Shown in pieces: positions 6,168-13,827 of a stretch of DNA of 25,413 nucleotides. The notes beneath the pieces are model-generated. The model saw only the letters and a list, made by a program, of their open reading frames with translations. It had not been told where the DNA came from and did not search any database. Position 1 is the first letter of the stretch, and each line of letters starts with the position of its first letter. The position numbers and the translations under genes are program-made. The stretch is from a virus. The stretch covers positions 1 through 25,413 of the IMG/VR virus record IMGVR_UViG_3300017963_000713, one strand, 5' to 3'.

Positions 6168-6665
6168 ATGACTGTTTTTGCTGCGTTGGGTAGTGCGTTA
6201 GGTGGAGGGACCAGACGAGCGCTTATTGGTGCTGGTGTAGGCGGTGGTCTAGGCTGGCTCGGTGCAGATCGTAATCCAGGTAGTGCTTTTCTGGCTGGGG
6301 CCGCTGGTGGTGCTGCTGCTGGTGGGTTGGGCGTTCCGGCTGTGAGGGCACTTGCGGGGAACAGAAGTATTGCTGGGGCTGCTGGTTGGGCTCTGGGCAG
6401 TGCTCAAATGCGTGGTGCTGGCAGGGGTATTATTGGTGGACTTGGTTGGGCTACTCGTCAGGCAGGAGCTTGGGGTGGCCCGCTCGGTGCTGGTGCTCTT
6501 AGATATGGCGGGGCCGCAATGAGAGGGTTAGAGACTGGGGCGAAATGGATTGGGAACAATGCTACTCTTGTCAACAAATGGGGAGGAAGAGCCCTGACAG
6601 GATTGGGAATGGCTGCTGGTGCTCATATCGGTAGTTCTATGGTTTCTTCTAATCGCGGTTTCTAA
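6168..6665 (+). CDS. Gly/Ala-rich glycine-zipper protein
   Basis: Encodes 165 residues, dominated by Gly and Ala. Several segments follow the GxxxG/AxxxG glycine-zipper pattern (ALGSALGGGTRRALIGAGVG, FLAGAAGGAAAGGLGVPAV, AGRGIIGGLGWATRQAG), a design that packs helices within membranes. Basic residues are scattered between them and no signal peptide is evident. AGGAGG at 6154-6159 supports the ATG. Family unknown. Phage proteins of this composition are often internal virion or membrane-penetrating proteins that act during DNA entry; that role is inferred here from composition and from the next gene being similar. Confidence 0.65.
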   Translation: MTVFAALGSALGGGTRRALIGAGVGGGLGWLGADRNPGSAFLAGAAGGAAAGGLGVPAVRALAGNRSIAGAAGWALGSAQMRGAGRGIIGGLGWATRQAGAWGGPLGAGALRYGGAAMRGLETGAKWIGNNATLVNKWGGRALTGLGMAAGAHIGSSMVSSNRGF

Positions 6666-6670
6666 ACTAA

Positions 6671-7468
6671 ATGTCTGCTAAAAGAGATCTCTGGTTCGCC
6701 AGAACGATGAATCCTTCTCCTGGTACCTTTAGGGGTGCCATGGAATGGGGCGCTCATCAGTTCGGCAGAGAGCTATTTGCAGCCAATTTTACTCAGGGCG
6801 GATTTTCTTCCATAGCTTTTGCCTCTAGTCGAAAAGAAGCCCTTCGTAACATGCTTCGACCAAAAGTTAGGTTTGGAGGAAAAGAGCATATCCGGCGTCT
6901 AGAGTCCCTCTATGAAGCTTCTGGGAAAGACCCTATGGTGCTTAGGGGGCTAAAGAAGGCCCAGAAGGCTAAGGTATCGAAATTAGGTAAGTTTGGTGGG
7001 TTTGCAAAGATAGGAGGGCCGCTTGCTGGCGCGGCAATCTTTGCCGTTCCGGCAATGATGGAAGAAGGATCTGGAGTAGAGAAGACAGAGAGGGGACTAG
7101 CTGCAATTGTCTCTGGAACCGTAGGGTGGCATGCCGGGGCTTCTGCTGGTGCTGTTGCCGGAGCCGCTCTTGGAGGAACGATTCTTCCTGGTATTGGTCA
7201 TGCTCTTGGAGCTGTGGTAGGATATCTTGGTGGCGGTATGTTGGGTTTTGAAGCGACTGATGCCGGCGCACGGGAAGCATTTAGTGTTCCTCGTAGACTA
7301 GTAGAGAGAGAAAGAAAGCGAAGAAAGATGGATTGGGGTACGCCAAACCCAGCCTTTTATACTCGTCAGGCCGCGACTATGCGCCAGGTCTCTCTCCAAG
7401 CAATGAATCGGGGTATGATGACTTCCCGTTCAGCCTTGGGCCAGGAGGGACTATGGCTGCACCAGTAG
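6671..7468 (+). CDS. Glycine-zipper virion-like protein
   Basis: Encodes 265 residues. The N-terminal 100 are basic with no obvious membrane segment. Residues about 112-130 (KIGGPLAGAAIFAVPAMM) and 145-192 are hydrophobic and Gly/Ala-rich (GAVAGAALGGTILPGIGHAL then GAVVGYLGGGMLGF), forming two or three glycine-zipper helices. After a very basic stretch (RRLVERERKRRK) the C-terminus has a Met/Arg/Gln-rich segment (RQAATMRQVSLQAMNRGMM). It begins five bases after the previous stop and lacks a strong ribosome site, so coupling is likely. It overlaps the terminase start by 16 bases. I infer a membrane-active or internal virion protein. Confidence 0.65.
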   Translation: MSAKRDLWFARTMNPSPGTFRGAMEWGAHQFGRELFAANFTQGGFSSIAFASSRKEALRNMLRPKVRFGGKEHIRRLESLYEASGKDPMVLRGLKKAQKAKVSKLGKFGGFAKIGGPLAGAAIFAVPAMMEEGSGVEKTERGLAAIVSGTVGWHAGASAGAVAGAALGGTILPGIGHALGAVVGYLGGGMLGFEATDAGAREAFSVPRRLVERERKRRKMDWGTPNPAFYTRQAATMRQVSLQAMNRGMMTSRSALGQEGLWLHQ

Positions 7469-10400
7469 ATCCTCTTGCAGATCTACGGAAGCTCGATCTT
7501 CCATTTGATATTGACAACGTAAGAGAACAATGTCACAAATGCGTTCGTAGACAACTAAAGAAATACGAAAACTTTGTAGAAGGAGATGTTTCCTGCAAGG
7601 GCAAGTTCACAGTTCCATGCAAGGGCGTCCCGAAAGAACCCGATCTCGCCTTAAAGAGAATTCTGGGAGATCAATGGGAGGATTATCTGTCTGTGGCCGA
7701 TCCTGTCGTATGGGCCGCGAAAAATATAAAGCACTCTACCGGTCCTTTAATGGGCAAACCATGGGTAGCAAGATGGTATCAAGAAGAAGTCCTTAGGTGC
7801 ACCTCTATTAGAAGAATGCTGAGGATAGCCCGGCGTTCGGGCAAAACAGACATGATAGCGATTTATATCCTTTATAGGTTATTTACCCAGGAGGGTATTA
7901 AAGCTGTCATTGCTGCGCCCAACAAGTCGCACGTTGAAGAGATTATGCAACGTGTTAGTGATTTCGCCAAAAGCAATCCTGATCTTCGTAGTTGTATACT
8001 AAGAGAGAGATCTGCTCCTTACTATGAGTTTACGATCTCCAATAAGTCCAGACTTCGTGGTTTTGCTGTTGGGGCCCAGGGGGGGAGCGAAGGTGTTGGT
8101 ATTCGGGGCCAGGACGCAGACGAAATTCTTTGTTTGCCGAGGGGAACCTTAGTAAGCACGTCAAAATTTGCCGTCAAGCCAATTGAAAGACTTACGCTAC
8201 AAGATACAGTGCTTGGGGGCGATCAATATGGAGTCAGAGTTGGGGAGATACAACAGCTAGGTGTAAGAAGAGCTACTGTTATGACGATCCCAACGGCACT
8301 AGGAGTGGTCAAGTGTACGCCCGAGCACCCTCTCTTTGACGGAGAGAAGGACGTTGAGGCCAGATGTGCCGATCACGTAATTACTTCTCTCTATTACCAA
8401 AAGCTAACTTTCTCTCCCAGGGTAATAATAGCTAGGTTACTAGGGTATGTTTATGGAGATGGGTGGGTTTCGGAAGATAAGGTAGGTTTCTCCGGACAAG
8501 AGGCGGATTTAGAACAAATACAAGCCGATCTTTCTCTCCTTGGGGACAAAAAACATATCATAAATACAAGAGTTTGCGAAAACGAGCGACGAGGAACCAA
8601 AGGAGAAGGCTCTCAGTTTGGTTCTGGTTATGCATACCATTTTATTAAAGGTCTTTGTCCGACAGGCAGGAAGGTTTTTCAGCCTCTTAGGGTACCCGAT
8701 AGGATCATGAATGGTATTCCTTATGTAAAAATGGCTTTTCTTTCTGGGTTATTCAGTGCAGAAGGAACCGGTATCAAGTACCAGACTAATAAAAAAACTC
8801 CTAGGACAGTTGATTTTGCCATGAGGAGTACCAAGGAGCAGTGGATCCGAGACTGGATAGGAGATTTGTGTCTCTTGTTAGATTCCTTGAAAATAAAGTA
8901 TTCTACTAGCTTTGAGTATTTCAAGGACGAAGACATTGTAGATCCAGAAGACGATGGAGATAGATATATTGGGCAGATTAATATAGCCAATTCGCAGAGA
9001 AACCTTCAGAAGTTTATAGACAAGATTGGATATTGTTACAACGCAGAGAAGACTGCTACTGCTAATGCCTATAGGCTGTTTAGGCACTATAAAAGAATTT
9101 GGAAAGCGGATCGATGGAAAAAGAATCGCATGGTGCGGATGCAGTCTGGGACTGCCAGTAAAGTAGCCGAAAAGCTACAGATTCCGAAGTCTACCGTTAA
9201 GTATCACAGGAATTTGTACGACGAGCTATATTCCGAGCCTTTGCTTTTGCCACATGAATATCTTGCGAAGATAACATGGCGTCCTGGCTATGTGCGGTTG
9301 CCTATTAGAAAAGAAAACATAAGGTATGATCCCGAAATAGTTGATGTCTACAACCTCACTTCTGGTGCGGACAACAGGTTCTTTGCTGGTGGGATGTTAA
9401 CTCATAACTGTGAGGAAATGGACTATATCGACACAAAGGCGCTTATGCAGGCAGTGTTGCCTATTTTACAAACTAGGCCTACCACTGCGTTTACGGGGTT
9501 TTCCACTCCTTCTGGTTTAAAGACTACCTTTTATACTCTTTGTGAGGAAAGTCCTGATTATATTGAGTTTCATCATAGTTATAAGGTACTTCCTCCTGAG
9601 CACCGAGCCTCTATAGAACGAGATAAACCCAAGTACACGGAAGATGAGTTCGGACACGAGTTTTTGGCGGAGTGGGGAAATCCAGAAGAAGGCGTCTATA
9701 AGGCAAGTTATATTGACAGAGCTTTACGAAACTACACCTATGAGGATCAAGTTTATAATATTCGGTGGCAGTATGTTATGGGAACAGACTGGAACGAACA
9801 ACACGGCACAGAAATTGTTGTGTTAGGACGTAATCCGGCAAATGGTCAATACCAGCCTGTAGATGCGATCTGTATTGAGAAGTCTGAGTTTACCCAGCTT
9901 GCTGGAATTGATGCTGTGATAAAGATGAACCAGAAGTGGAAACCTTCCTTTATATACATAGATGCAGGTGGTGGTGGAAGCTCAAACTGGGAGGTTCTTA
10001 TAAAGACTAGTAAGGGACACAGAGTTCCTGGTGGAGATCCTGATACTGCTCGAATAGTAGATATACTGAAGAAATACGATGCCGGAGCATCTATAGAGAC
10101 TAAACATCTTATTACCGGAGAGCCTGTTCGACGTCCCGCCAAACAGTTTATGGTAAATGCTTCTGTAAGGATGTTCGAACAAGGAATGATGCGCATCTCG
10201 GCGGCGGACAAGACCTTAGAGAAACAGTTGAGAAACTATATAATTAAAAGAATTTCTCCTCAGGGCGTGCCGGTGTACGATGCCAAAGACCCTAAGGTTA
10301 AAGACCATAGGTTAGATGCTTTTAATATGGCTTGTGCTGCTTTTGTATTAGAGTTCGGAGACTTGCATAAAGTCGATATAATTACTAGTGCTATTGCGGC

Positions 10401-10668
10401 TCCTAGTCCTCTATCTAAACAGTTGTCTTTTCGAGCTTCTAGGGGAGATCAGGAACATGGTCCTGAGGACCGGAGGATTGATAAACCGGAATCTCTTTTG
10501 GGAAGAGCTGTTCTTCCTGGTAGAATAGATATTGAGAAGAGACAAGTCTATCGACATGGGTTTAGTACTGACGAAGAGGATAAATATCGTCAAATGTATG
10601 CTAGAAGACGTCGAAATAGGCTTATCCGTCAGCAAAGATACGAAAGGCCCCAGCGGAGCAATTTCTAG
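7453..10668 (+). CDS. Terminase large subunit, intein-containing precursor
   Basis: The precursor has 1071 residues; removal of the intein (227-652) leaves 645, a normal size for a large terminase. It is the motor that cuts concatemeric phage DNA and pumps it through the portal. Walker A is ARRSGKT at 126-132. Walker B is split: exteins join as ...ADEIL-CEEMDYID, with the acidic pair E654-E655. Motif III is FTGFSTPSG. The C-terminal RNase H-like nuclease shows D779 (GTDWN), D837 (YIDAGGGG) and D955 (DHRLDAFN), its usual metal-binding acids. The N-terminus adds four cysteines (C27, C30, C48, C56), possibly a zinc site. AGGAGGG at 7443-7449 places the start at ATG 7453; the frame is open back to 7333 but only inside the upstream gene. 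First acidic Walker B residue is Glu instead of the usual Asp. Confidence 0.93.
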   Translation: MAAPVDPLADLRKLDLPFDIDNVREQCHKCVRRQLKKYENFVEGDVSCKGKFTVPCKGVPKEPDLALKRILGDQWEDYLSVADPVVWAAKNIKHSTGPLMGKPWVARWYQEEVLRCTSIRRMLRIARRSGKTDMIAIYILYRLFTQEGIKAVIAAPNKSHVEEIMQRVSDFAKSNPDLRSCILRERSAPYYEFTISNKSRLRGFAVGAQGGSEGVGIRGQDADEILCLPRGTLVSTSKFAVKPIERLTLQDTVLGGDQYGVRVGEIQQLGVRRATVMTIPTALGVVKCTPEHPLFDGEKDVEARCADHVITSLYYQKLTFSPRVIIARLLGYVYGDGWVSEDKVGFSGQEADLEQIQADLSLLGDKKHIINTRVCENERRGTKGEGSQFGSGYAYHFIKGLCPTGRKVFQPLRVPDRIMNGIPYVKMAFLSGLFSAEGTGIKYQTNKKTPRTVDFAMRSTKEQWIRDWIGDLCLLLDSLKIKYSTSFEYFKDEDIVDPEDDGDRYIGQINIANSQRNLQKFIDKIGYCYNAEKTATANAYRLFRHYKRIWKADRWKKNRMVRMQSGTASKVAEKLQIPKSTVKYHRNLYDELYSEPLLLPHEYLAKITWRPGYVRLPIRKENIRYDPEIVDVYNLTSGADNRFFAGGMLTHNCEEMDYIDTKALMQAVLPILQTRPTTAFTGFSTPSGLKTTFYTLCEESPDYIEFHHSYKVLPPEHRASIERDKPKYTEDEFGHEFLAEWGNPEEGVYKASYIDRALRNYTYEDQVYNIRWQYVMGTDWNEQHGTEIVVLGRNPANGQYQPVDAICIEKSEFTQLAGIDAVIKMNQKWKPSFIYIDAGGGGSSNWEVLIKTSKGHRVPGGDPDTARIVDILKKYDAGASIETKHLITGEPVRRPAKQFMVNASVRMFEQGMMRISAADKTLEKQLRNYIIKRISPQGVPVYDAKDPKVKDHRLDAFNMACAAFVLEFGDLHKVDIITSAIAAPSPLSKQLSFRASRGDQEHGPEDRRIDKPESLLGRAVLPGRIDIEKRQVYRHGFSTDEEDKYRQMYARRRRNRLIRQQRYERPQRSNF
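8131..9408 (+). mobile_element. Intein with LAGLIDADG homing endonuclease, in terminase Walker B
   Basis: A 426-residue protein intron. It begins with Cys in CLPRGTLVST (block A), has TPEH at intein residues 63-66 (block B), ends with FFAGGMLTHN (blocks F and G) and is followed by Cys as the first downstream extein residue, so all splicing residues (Cys1, block B Thr/His, His-Asn, +1 Cys) are present. Two LAGLIDADG motifs, LLGYVYGDGW (acid D110) and FLSGLFSAEG (acid E211), make a monomeric homing endonuclease that appears intact. A helix-turn-helix-like segment, KVAEKLQIPKSTVKYH (about 344-359), follows the endonuclease and may add DNA contacts. The insertion point lies one residue ahead of the Walker B acidic pair, a highly conserved site that favours homing and penalises loss. 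Confidence 0.93.
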
Positions 10669-10676
10669 GAGTAGTC

Positions 10677-11138
10677 ATGGCACTGGTTATGTATTACAAA
10701 AACGGTGATGAGTTTGTGGAAATCACCAGAAACACTGATCTTACTGGTCCGATTGCAACCGTCCATGACGGAAGAGAAGGAGGGCCCGTTACTACCCAAC
10801 TCTATATCAGGAATGACGAGGCGACAAGGTGGTATTCTTCTGTGACTATTCAGCCTGTTGATCTAGTAGAAGCATATCCCTATGGAGATGTAGCATATAA
10901 TGAAACAGGCTGGGGGGTAAAACTAAGTGCGGATACAGAAGAACCAACTCTTGCTGAATGGGATGATATTGAATGGGGTAATACTATTTCCATGCCCAAC
11001 GTAGGATCGGCTTCTTCGCCAGATACTAATACTTATTTTCCTTTTTGGTATTACATTACCTGTCCTCCTAACATAGATGCCATTACTAAAACGGATATCG
11101 TTTTAAGAACTGGCTACACCGCGAATGCCGTATCATGA
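10677..11138 (+). CDS. Probable virion protein, beta-rich
   Basis: Encodes 153 residues. It is acidic, with little helix-forming sequence and many short hydrophobic strands, for example QLYIRNDEATRWYSSVTIQP and FPFWYYITCPPNIDAITKTD, so a beta-sandwich is likely. TAGGAG at 10666-10671 overlaps the terminase stop and serves the ATG at 10677. Position between terminase and portal genes suggests a head or neck component, but no family is recognised. Confidence 0.6.
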   Translation: MALVMYYKNGDEFVEITRNTDLTGPIATVHDGREGGPVTTQLYIRNDEATRWYSSVTIQPVDLVEAYPYGDVAYNETGWGVKLSADTEEPTLAEWDDIEWGNTISMPNVGSASSPDTNTYFPFWYYITCPPNIDAITKTDIVLRTGYTANAVS

Positions 11139-11536
11139 CCAGAGAACAAGGACGATTTTCTCCCTATGATCGGATTCTACTTCAGAGACAAGCTGGGGTT
11201 AGTTGGATACCGAAAGAACCTATAGAACTTCTTCTTCCCTACATGGAGAAAGATCCTCTTGTAGAGAAGTCTGATGTAGAAAGAAGAAGAGAAATTGCAC
11301 AGGGGGTTATGGAAGACTATGCGAATATTATACGGCGCTGTGAGCGGCTAGAAGAAGAAATTGCAGTTCGATCAAAGAATGTTACTATTCCACTAGATCC
11401 AGAAAAACATCATAGGGTAAAGATAGCCTGTGCAAGAATTTTTGGTAAAACCCCAGAAGAAGTTACAGAGATAACCTTTGATATGTATAAAGTTGCTGTT
11501 CATGAGCTGGCAAAGCTTTCTGAAACGGAAGGATAA
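11135..11536 (+). CDS. Hypothetical helical protein
   Basis: Encodes 133 residues. It starts in an ATGA overlap with the preceding gene (11135-11138), so it is translationally coupled. The sequence is charged and predicted helical: an N-terminal segment with IPKEPIELLLPYMEKDP, a coiled-coil-like middle (ERRREIAQGVMEDYANIIRR) and a C-terminal HHRVKIACARIFGKTPEEV. No motif is recognised. It may be a small head-assembly or adaptor protein. Confidence 0.6.
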   Translation: MTREQGRFSPYDRILLQRQAGVSWIPKEPIELLLPYMEKDPLVEKSDVERRREIAQGVMEDYANIIRRCERLEEEIAVRSKNVTIPLDPEKHHRVKIACARIFGKTPEEVTEITFDMYKVAVHELAKLSETEG

Positions 11537-11539
11537 GAT

Positions 11540-11842
11540 ATGGCACCACTTATTAGTCCCTTAAACGAGAAGCTCTACGATGAGCTTGCTACTAAAATTA
11601 CCTATTATAAACTCTTTCCTTTAATACTAGAGGATTTTCTTGCACGATCCGATGCCAAAATTGCTTTAACTGCTCCTAATCTTGTTCTGGCAGGTACTGC
11701 CGGCAAGAACGCAATCACAGGGACGGCAAATGGTGTTTATAGAGGAGACAGAGCCCTGCCGGAAGCGCTGGCACTGAAAGCAAAATACAAGATTGCCAAG
11801 ACCACAGGGAAGGTTCCTGAGAAAGTGGTTTCTGCAGTCTAA
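11540..11842 (+). CDS. Hypothetical protein
   Basis: Encodes 100 residues. GGAAGGAT at 11527-11534 precedes the ATG at 11540. The N-terminal half is hydrophobic and helical (ITYYKLFPLILEDFLARSD); the C-terminal half is basic with Ala, Gly and Lys. Its TAA overlaps the next gene's ATG as TAATG. No family recognised. Confidence 0.6.
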   Translation: MAPLISPLNEKLYDELATKITYYKLFPLILEDFLARSDAKIALTAPNLVLAGTAGKNAITGTANGVYRGDRALPEALALKAKYKIAKTTGKVPEKVVSAV

Positions 11843-13827
11843 TGGGATTTGTCGACGACAAAACGGTTTATGTAAAACAGGAGGATGGTACTCCTTTTGA
11901 CGAAGACCTAAAGGGGTTTTCAGAACAGATAAACCGAGAAAATCCTTTTGCCCAAGAAGACTATGGTCTAGTGGTTAAAACCTTTGAGGTTGAATGTTCA
12001 AGATGGGCAGAAGAAGACTATGCCACTGCTTACCACTATAAAGACGTCTATGGTTTAAGACAGTTTTCTTATCGTGTTCGTCAACAAATGCAGCATTATC
12101 CAGGAATGCACCAGACGGCTGCACCGCCTGTTCAGGATCCTGCTTATACCACTGCTAAGAAGATGGAAGAAGATAGGCTGACCTATTGGAACCGGGCGCT
12201 CGATGGTACGGATTCCTTCATGTCAGGTCTCGAAAGCAGACAAAGAGATATTGACTATAACAAAATATTTGGTGATGTATCGGGTAAGACTAGAGCGGAA
12301 AATGTAGGCAAGATGCTTACAGAGTGTATTCCTTGTTTCGACAGGCTGTTGGACGGTGCGGATCTCTTGCCGGACGGCGACTTGCTTGAAATGCACCTTT
12401 TAAATATAAAACTACGCACTGATATTCTTGATAGACTCAAGACCCTATTAGAAGATCCAGGATATTACCTAGACATTTGCGAGCTTTTGAAACTTTTGTC
12501 TCACCTCTGCCCTCAAGACCTTCTAGCTTTATCTATTTTATTTAGTCAGTATCTGGCAAAGCTCAATCTAGATATAAAGTTTAACCTGGATATTATTGTG
12601 GAACTTCTTGGGCCTATTCTAAGTCCTTTTCTCGATGGAATAGCATCTTGGCTGGACAAATGGATTCAAATGATCCTAGCACCCATCTTGTGTGTAGTGG
12701 ACCATATCAACGAGACAATATTGCTTGCTCAACAGGCGAAAATACCTATGTCTCAAGCTACTGTTACTGCAGACTATGATGTAGGAACAGCTCTGCCCTT
12801 ACACGAGAACGCTGAAACACAAGCAGGAGCTGGCCTTGACACTAAACACAAAACGGCTTGGGCCGACGCCCAGACAGAGGAGTTTCAGACTCCTGATGCA
12901 GAAAAGTACAATCCTTCTAGGCCCGAGTTGCCGGATGAAGAAGCTGAACTGTCCGGAGAAGAGATTGGAGACGAATGGGGCAAATTTGCTGAGGCCTATG
13001 GTGTTGATAATGATTTGGTATCTACCCAGGAAGAGAGAGCAGAGAGAGAGAAGCGCTGGCAGGATTTAAGAGAAGAAGAGAGAAGAAGGAGGATGAGGAT
13101 ACCTCCTCCTGTGCAACGTGTTGATGCCAAAGGGCGTCGTTGGATGAAGGAGGATACACCACGGATAATGCAGAGAAAAGCTGTAGGAGAAAGACCTACA
13201 CCAGAGGAACAGCAGTTTCCTAAGCCCGCGTCTGAATATTATTTTGATCCTTCTCCTATTGTCAATTCCTTGGTCCAAATAAGAAATGTAACCCAGGCTT
13301 CAGTCGCATATATACAGGATTGGTTTGAGTATGTTACTCAAATGATTCATGATTTAATAGGTACTGATTTTGGATGGATGAGCAAGAAGACCGATACAAC
13401 GATGCTAAAATCACGGCTTGTCCAATTGATTTATATAATCAAGGCTTTAATTGAAGCTATCTCACGGAACGGTCTGGAATGTGGAGTAAATAGTAATTTT
13501 GACCAGAGTCAAATGAAATTTATATTAGAAGAAGTTCTTAATTCCTCTAGTCCTACTTATCAGTTCGAAGTGGCCGAAGATGGTTCTATAACATTAAACC
13601 CACCGGATGGTCCTTTGAAAGCAGAAGCCATTGACCGAGGGCAGGGATATAGATCCAAAGAGGACAAGGCAGAAGCCGCTACTAGACCAACAGATGAGAA
13701 AAACAAGCAAAAATCTATTTCTTCAGGTATTATTATAAAGAATTGTTTGAAAAACGTTTCAGAGGATGAGCTTATCAAAACTAGACAGTGGATAGCGGAT
13801 TTCGAGAAGCGAAGTACACATGCCTAA
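11842..13827 (+). CDS. Large unknown protein, probable virion component
   Basis: Encodes 661 residues. Residues about 1-180 are polar and aromatic. Residues 180-295 are a long Leu/Ile-rich region with repeated amphipathic helices (LLEMHLLNIKLRTDILDRLK, FLDGIASWLDKWIQMILAPI), more like a helical bundle than membrane spans. Residues about 330-470 are acidic then strongly charged (EKRWQDLREEERRRRMRIPP), probably a flexible linker. The C-terminus returns to aliphatic helices. No catalytic motif was seen. It starts in a TAATG overlap without a strong ribosome site and ends overlapping the portal gene by 8 bases. Its place directly ahead of the portal and its size suggest a structural or neck protein; this is inference. 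Confidence 0.6.
   Translation: MGFVDDKTVYVKQEDGTPFDEDLKGFSEQINRENPFAQEDYGLVVKTFEVECSRWAEEDYATAYHYKDVYGLRQFSYRVRQQMQHYPGMHQTAAPPVQDPAYTTAKKMEEDRLTYWNRALDGTDSFMSGLESRQRDIDYNKIFGDVSGKTRAENVGKMLTECIPCFDRLLDGADLLPDGDLLEMHLLNIKLRTDILDRLKTLLEDPGYYLDICELLKLLSHLCPQDLLALSILFSQYLAKLNLDIKFNLDIIVELLGPILSPFLDGIASWLDKWIQMILAPILCVVDHINETILLAQQAKIPMSQATVTADYDVGTALPLHENAETQAGAGLDTKHKTAWADAQTEEFQTPDAEKYNPSRPELPDEEAELSGEEIGDEWGKFAEAYGVDNDLVSTQEERAEREKRWQDLREEERRRRMRIPPPVQRVDAKGRRWMKEDTPRIMQRKAVGERPTPEEQQFPKPASEYYFDPSPIVNSLVQIRNVTQASVAYIQDWFEYVTQMIHDLIGTDFGWMSKKTDTTMLKSRLVQLIYIIKALIEAISRNGLECGVNSNFDQSQMKFILEEVLNSSSPTYQFEVAEDGSITLNPPDGPLKAEAIDRGQGYRSKEDKAEAATRPTDEKNKQKSISSGIIIKNCLKNVSEDELIKTRQWIADFEKRSTHA

Noticed and set aside
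7333-7452. Longer N-terminus for the large terminase
   Set aside because: The frame is open, but this part lies inside the glycine-zipper gene and lacks a ribosome site; ATG 7453 has AGGAGGG.
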